From NCBI GenBank assembly GCA_035541195.1, contig DATKNU010000239.1, positions 1-14,004 on the forward strand: DNA of 14,004 nucleotides, in the 5' to 3' direction. The notes under the pieces are model-generated. The model worked only from the letters and a program-made list of their open reading frames with translations, had not been told where the DNA came from and made no database searches. Of the stretch, positions 13,688 through 14,004 are shown piece after piece. Within the stretch, counting starts at the first letter, position 1, and the number at the start of each line of letters is the position of its first letter. This DNA comes from Muellerivita sp035541195. GTDB taxonomy: Bacteria; Oederibacteriota; Muellerivitia; Muellerivitales; Muellerivitaceae. The position numbers and the translations under genes are program-made.

Positions 13688-14004
13688 ATGGCCGCGCCCC
13701 TTCAAATCAGCCGCCGCACCATCTTTATGGTAGCCTTTTTCGCGCTGTTGGCGGGCCTGCTCAGCCTGCTCTTTTCGCTCTTGGAGCCCTTCTTGCGCTC
13801 CTTCGTTTGGGCCACTTTGTTCGTCATGGTTTTCTACCCGGTTTATGACCGGCTGTTGAAGATCACCCGCCGGGATTCGGTGGCGGCGATTTTGGCCACC
13901 CTGGTGGTCATCCTTTTCCTGGCCTTGCCCGGTTTTTTCATTTTCATCAATCTGGGCCGGGAATTGCCGAACGCCTTTAATCTTTTGTCCTCCACCTCCT
14001 GGGA
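13688..14004 (+). CDS. AI-2E/PerM-family transporter, N-terminal part (3' end outside window)
   Basis: The frame is open from ATG 13688 to the window edge, giving 105 residues plus two bases, where the family usually has about 340-380. Three hydrophobic segments are visible (about residues 11-33, 36-52 and 64-89). The order SFVWATLFVMVFYPVYDRLL (38-57), then DSVAAILATLVVILFLALP (63-81), matches the family's first helices, where 'W...l...fyP...' and 'aa.l.t.....l.lP' recur. AGGAG (13678-13682) lies five bases before the ATG. Members export or exchange small solutes; only some are shown to handle AI-2, so the substrate is left open. The gene is divergent from the rhodanese-MauE pair with 150 bases between. 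Confidence 0.83.
   Translation, partial: MAAPLQISRRTIFMVAFFALLAGLLSLLFSLLEPFLRSFVWATLFVMVFYPVYDRLLKITRRDSVAAILATLVVILFLALPGFFIFINLGRELPNAFNLLSSTSW

Noticed and set aside
1..14004. Search for CRISPR arrays, tRNAs, rRNA, transposases, phage genes and defence or toxin-antitoxin modules
   Set aside because: No spaced direct repeats, cloverleaf arms, rRNA-like blocks or characteristic motifs were seen; all long real genes are housekeeping, sensory or redox functions.

Overview
The window is a dense, high-GC stretch of bacterial chromosome. It holds ten protein-coding genes complete or nearly so, plus one cut by each edge in a consistent codon style (12 CDS entries counting both partial ones). The organism is most likely an environmental Gram-negative bacterium, judged by a covalent-haem cytochrome domain attached to an inner-membrane module, soluble multi-PAS and CheA-like kinases, and MscL. 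The sequence alone does not fix the phylum. I see no phage, IS element, CRISPR array, tRNA or rRNA.

Layout. At 1-1121 is the C-terminal part of a YyaL/DUF255-type protein, followed by mscL (1165-1596) and a strong intrinsic terminator (1669-1703). Next come an alpha/beta hydrolase (1736-2578, TTG start) and a SAM methyltransferase (2575-3228, GTG start) that overlap by four bases. A signal-peptide-less BtuF-like binding protein follows (3277-4101) with its own promoter that appears to give a leaderless message. A gene-free 464-base gap contains hairpins. It leads to an orphan CheA-like kinase (4566-6236) and a large soluble histidine kinase with seven PAS domains (6441-9737).

On the minus strand, 9831-10778 encodes a DUF2231-type four-helix membrane domain fused to a C-terminal cytochrome P460-like domain. 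A copy of a widespread anonymous intergenic repeat lies just beyond its 3' end. A divergent intergenic region separates it from a TPR protein on the plus strand (10926-12374). The minus-strand pair rhodanese (12923-13537) and MauE/DoxX-like membrane protein (12456-12926) overlap by four bases and probably form a thiol/sulfur redox unit at the membrane. The window ends inside an AI-2E/PerM-family transporter gene (13688 onward).

How the genes fit together. Three units look functional: the hydrolase-methyltransferase pair, the neighbouring CheA-like and multi-PAS kinases (sensory, with no response regulator in view), and the rhodanese-MauE pair. The most unusual items are the DUF2231-P460 fusion and the CheA-like protein with an altered phospho-acceptor region and ATP lid. 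I did not find a clear new multi-gene system.
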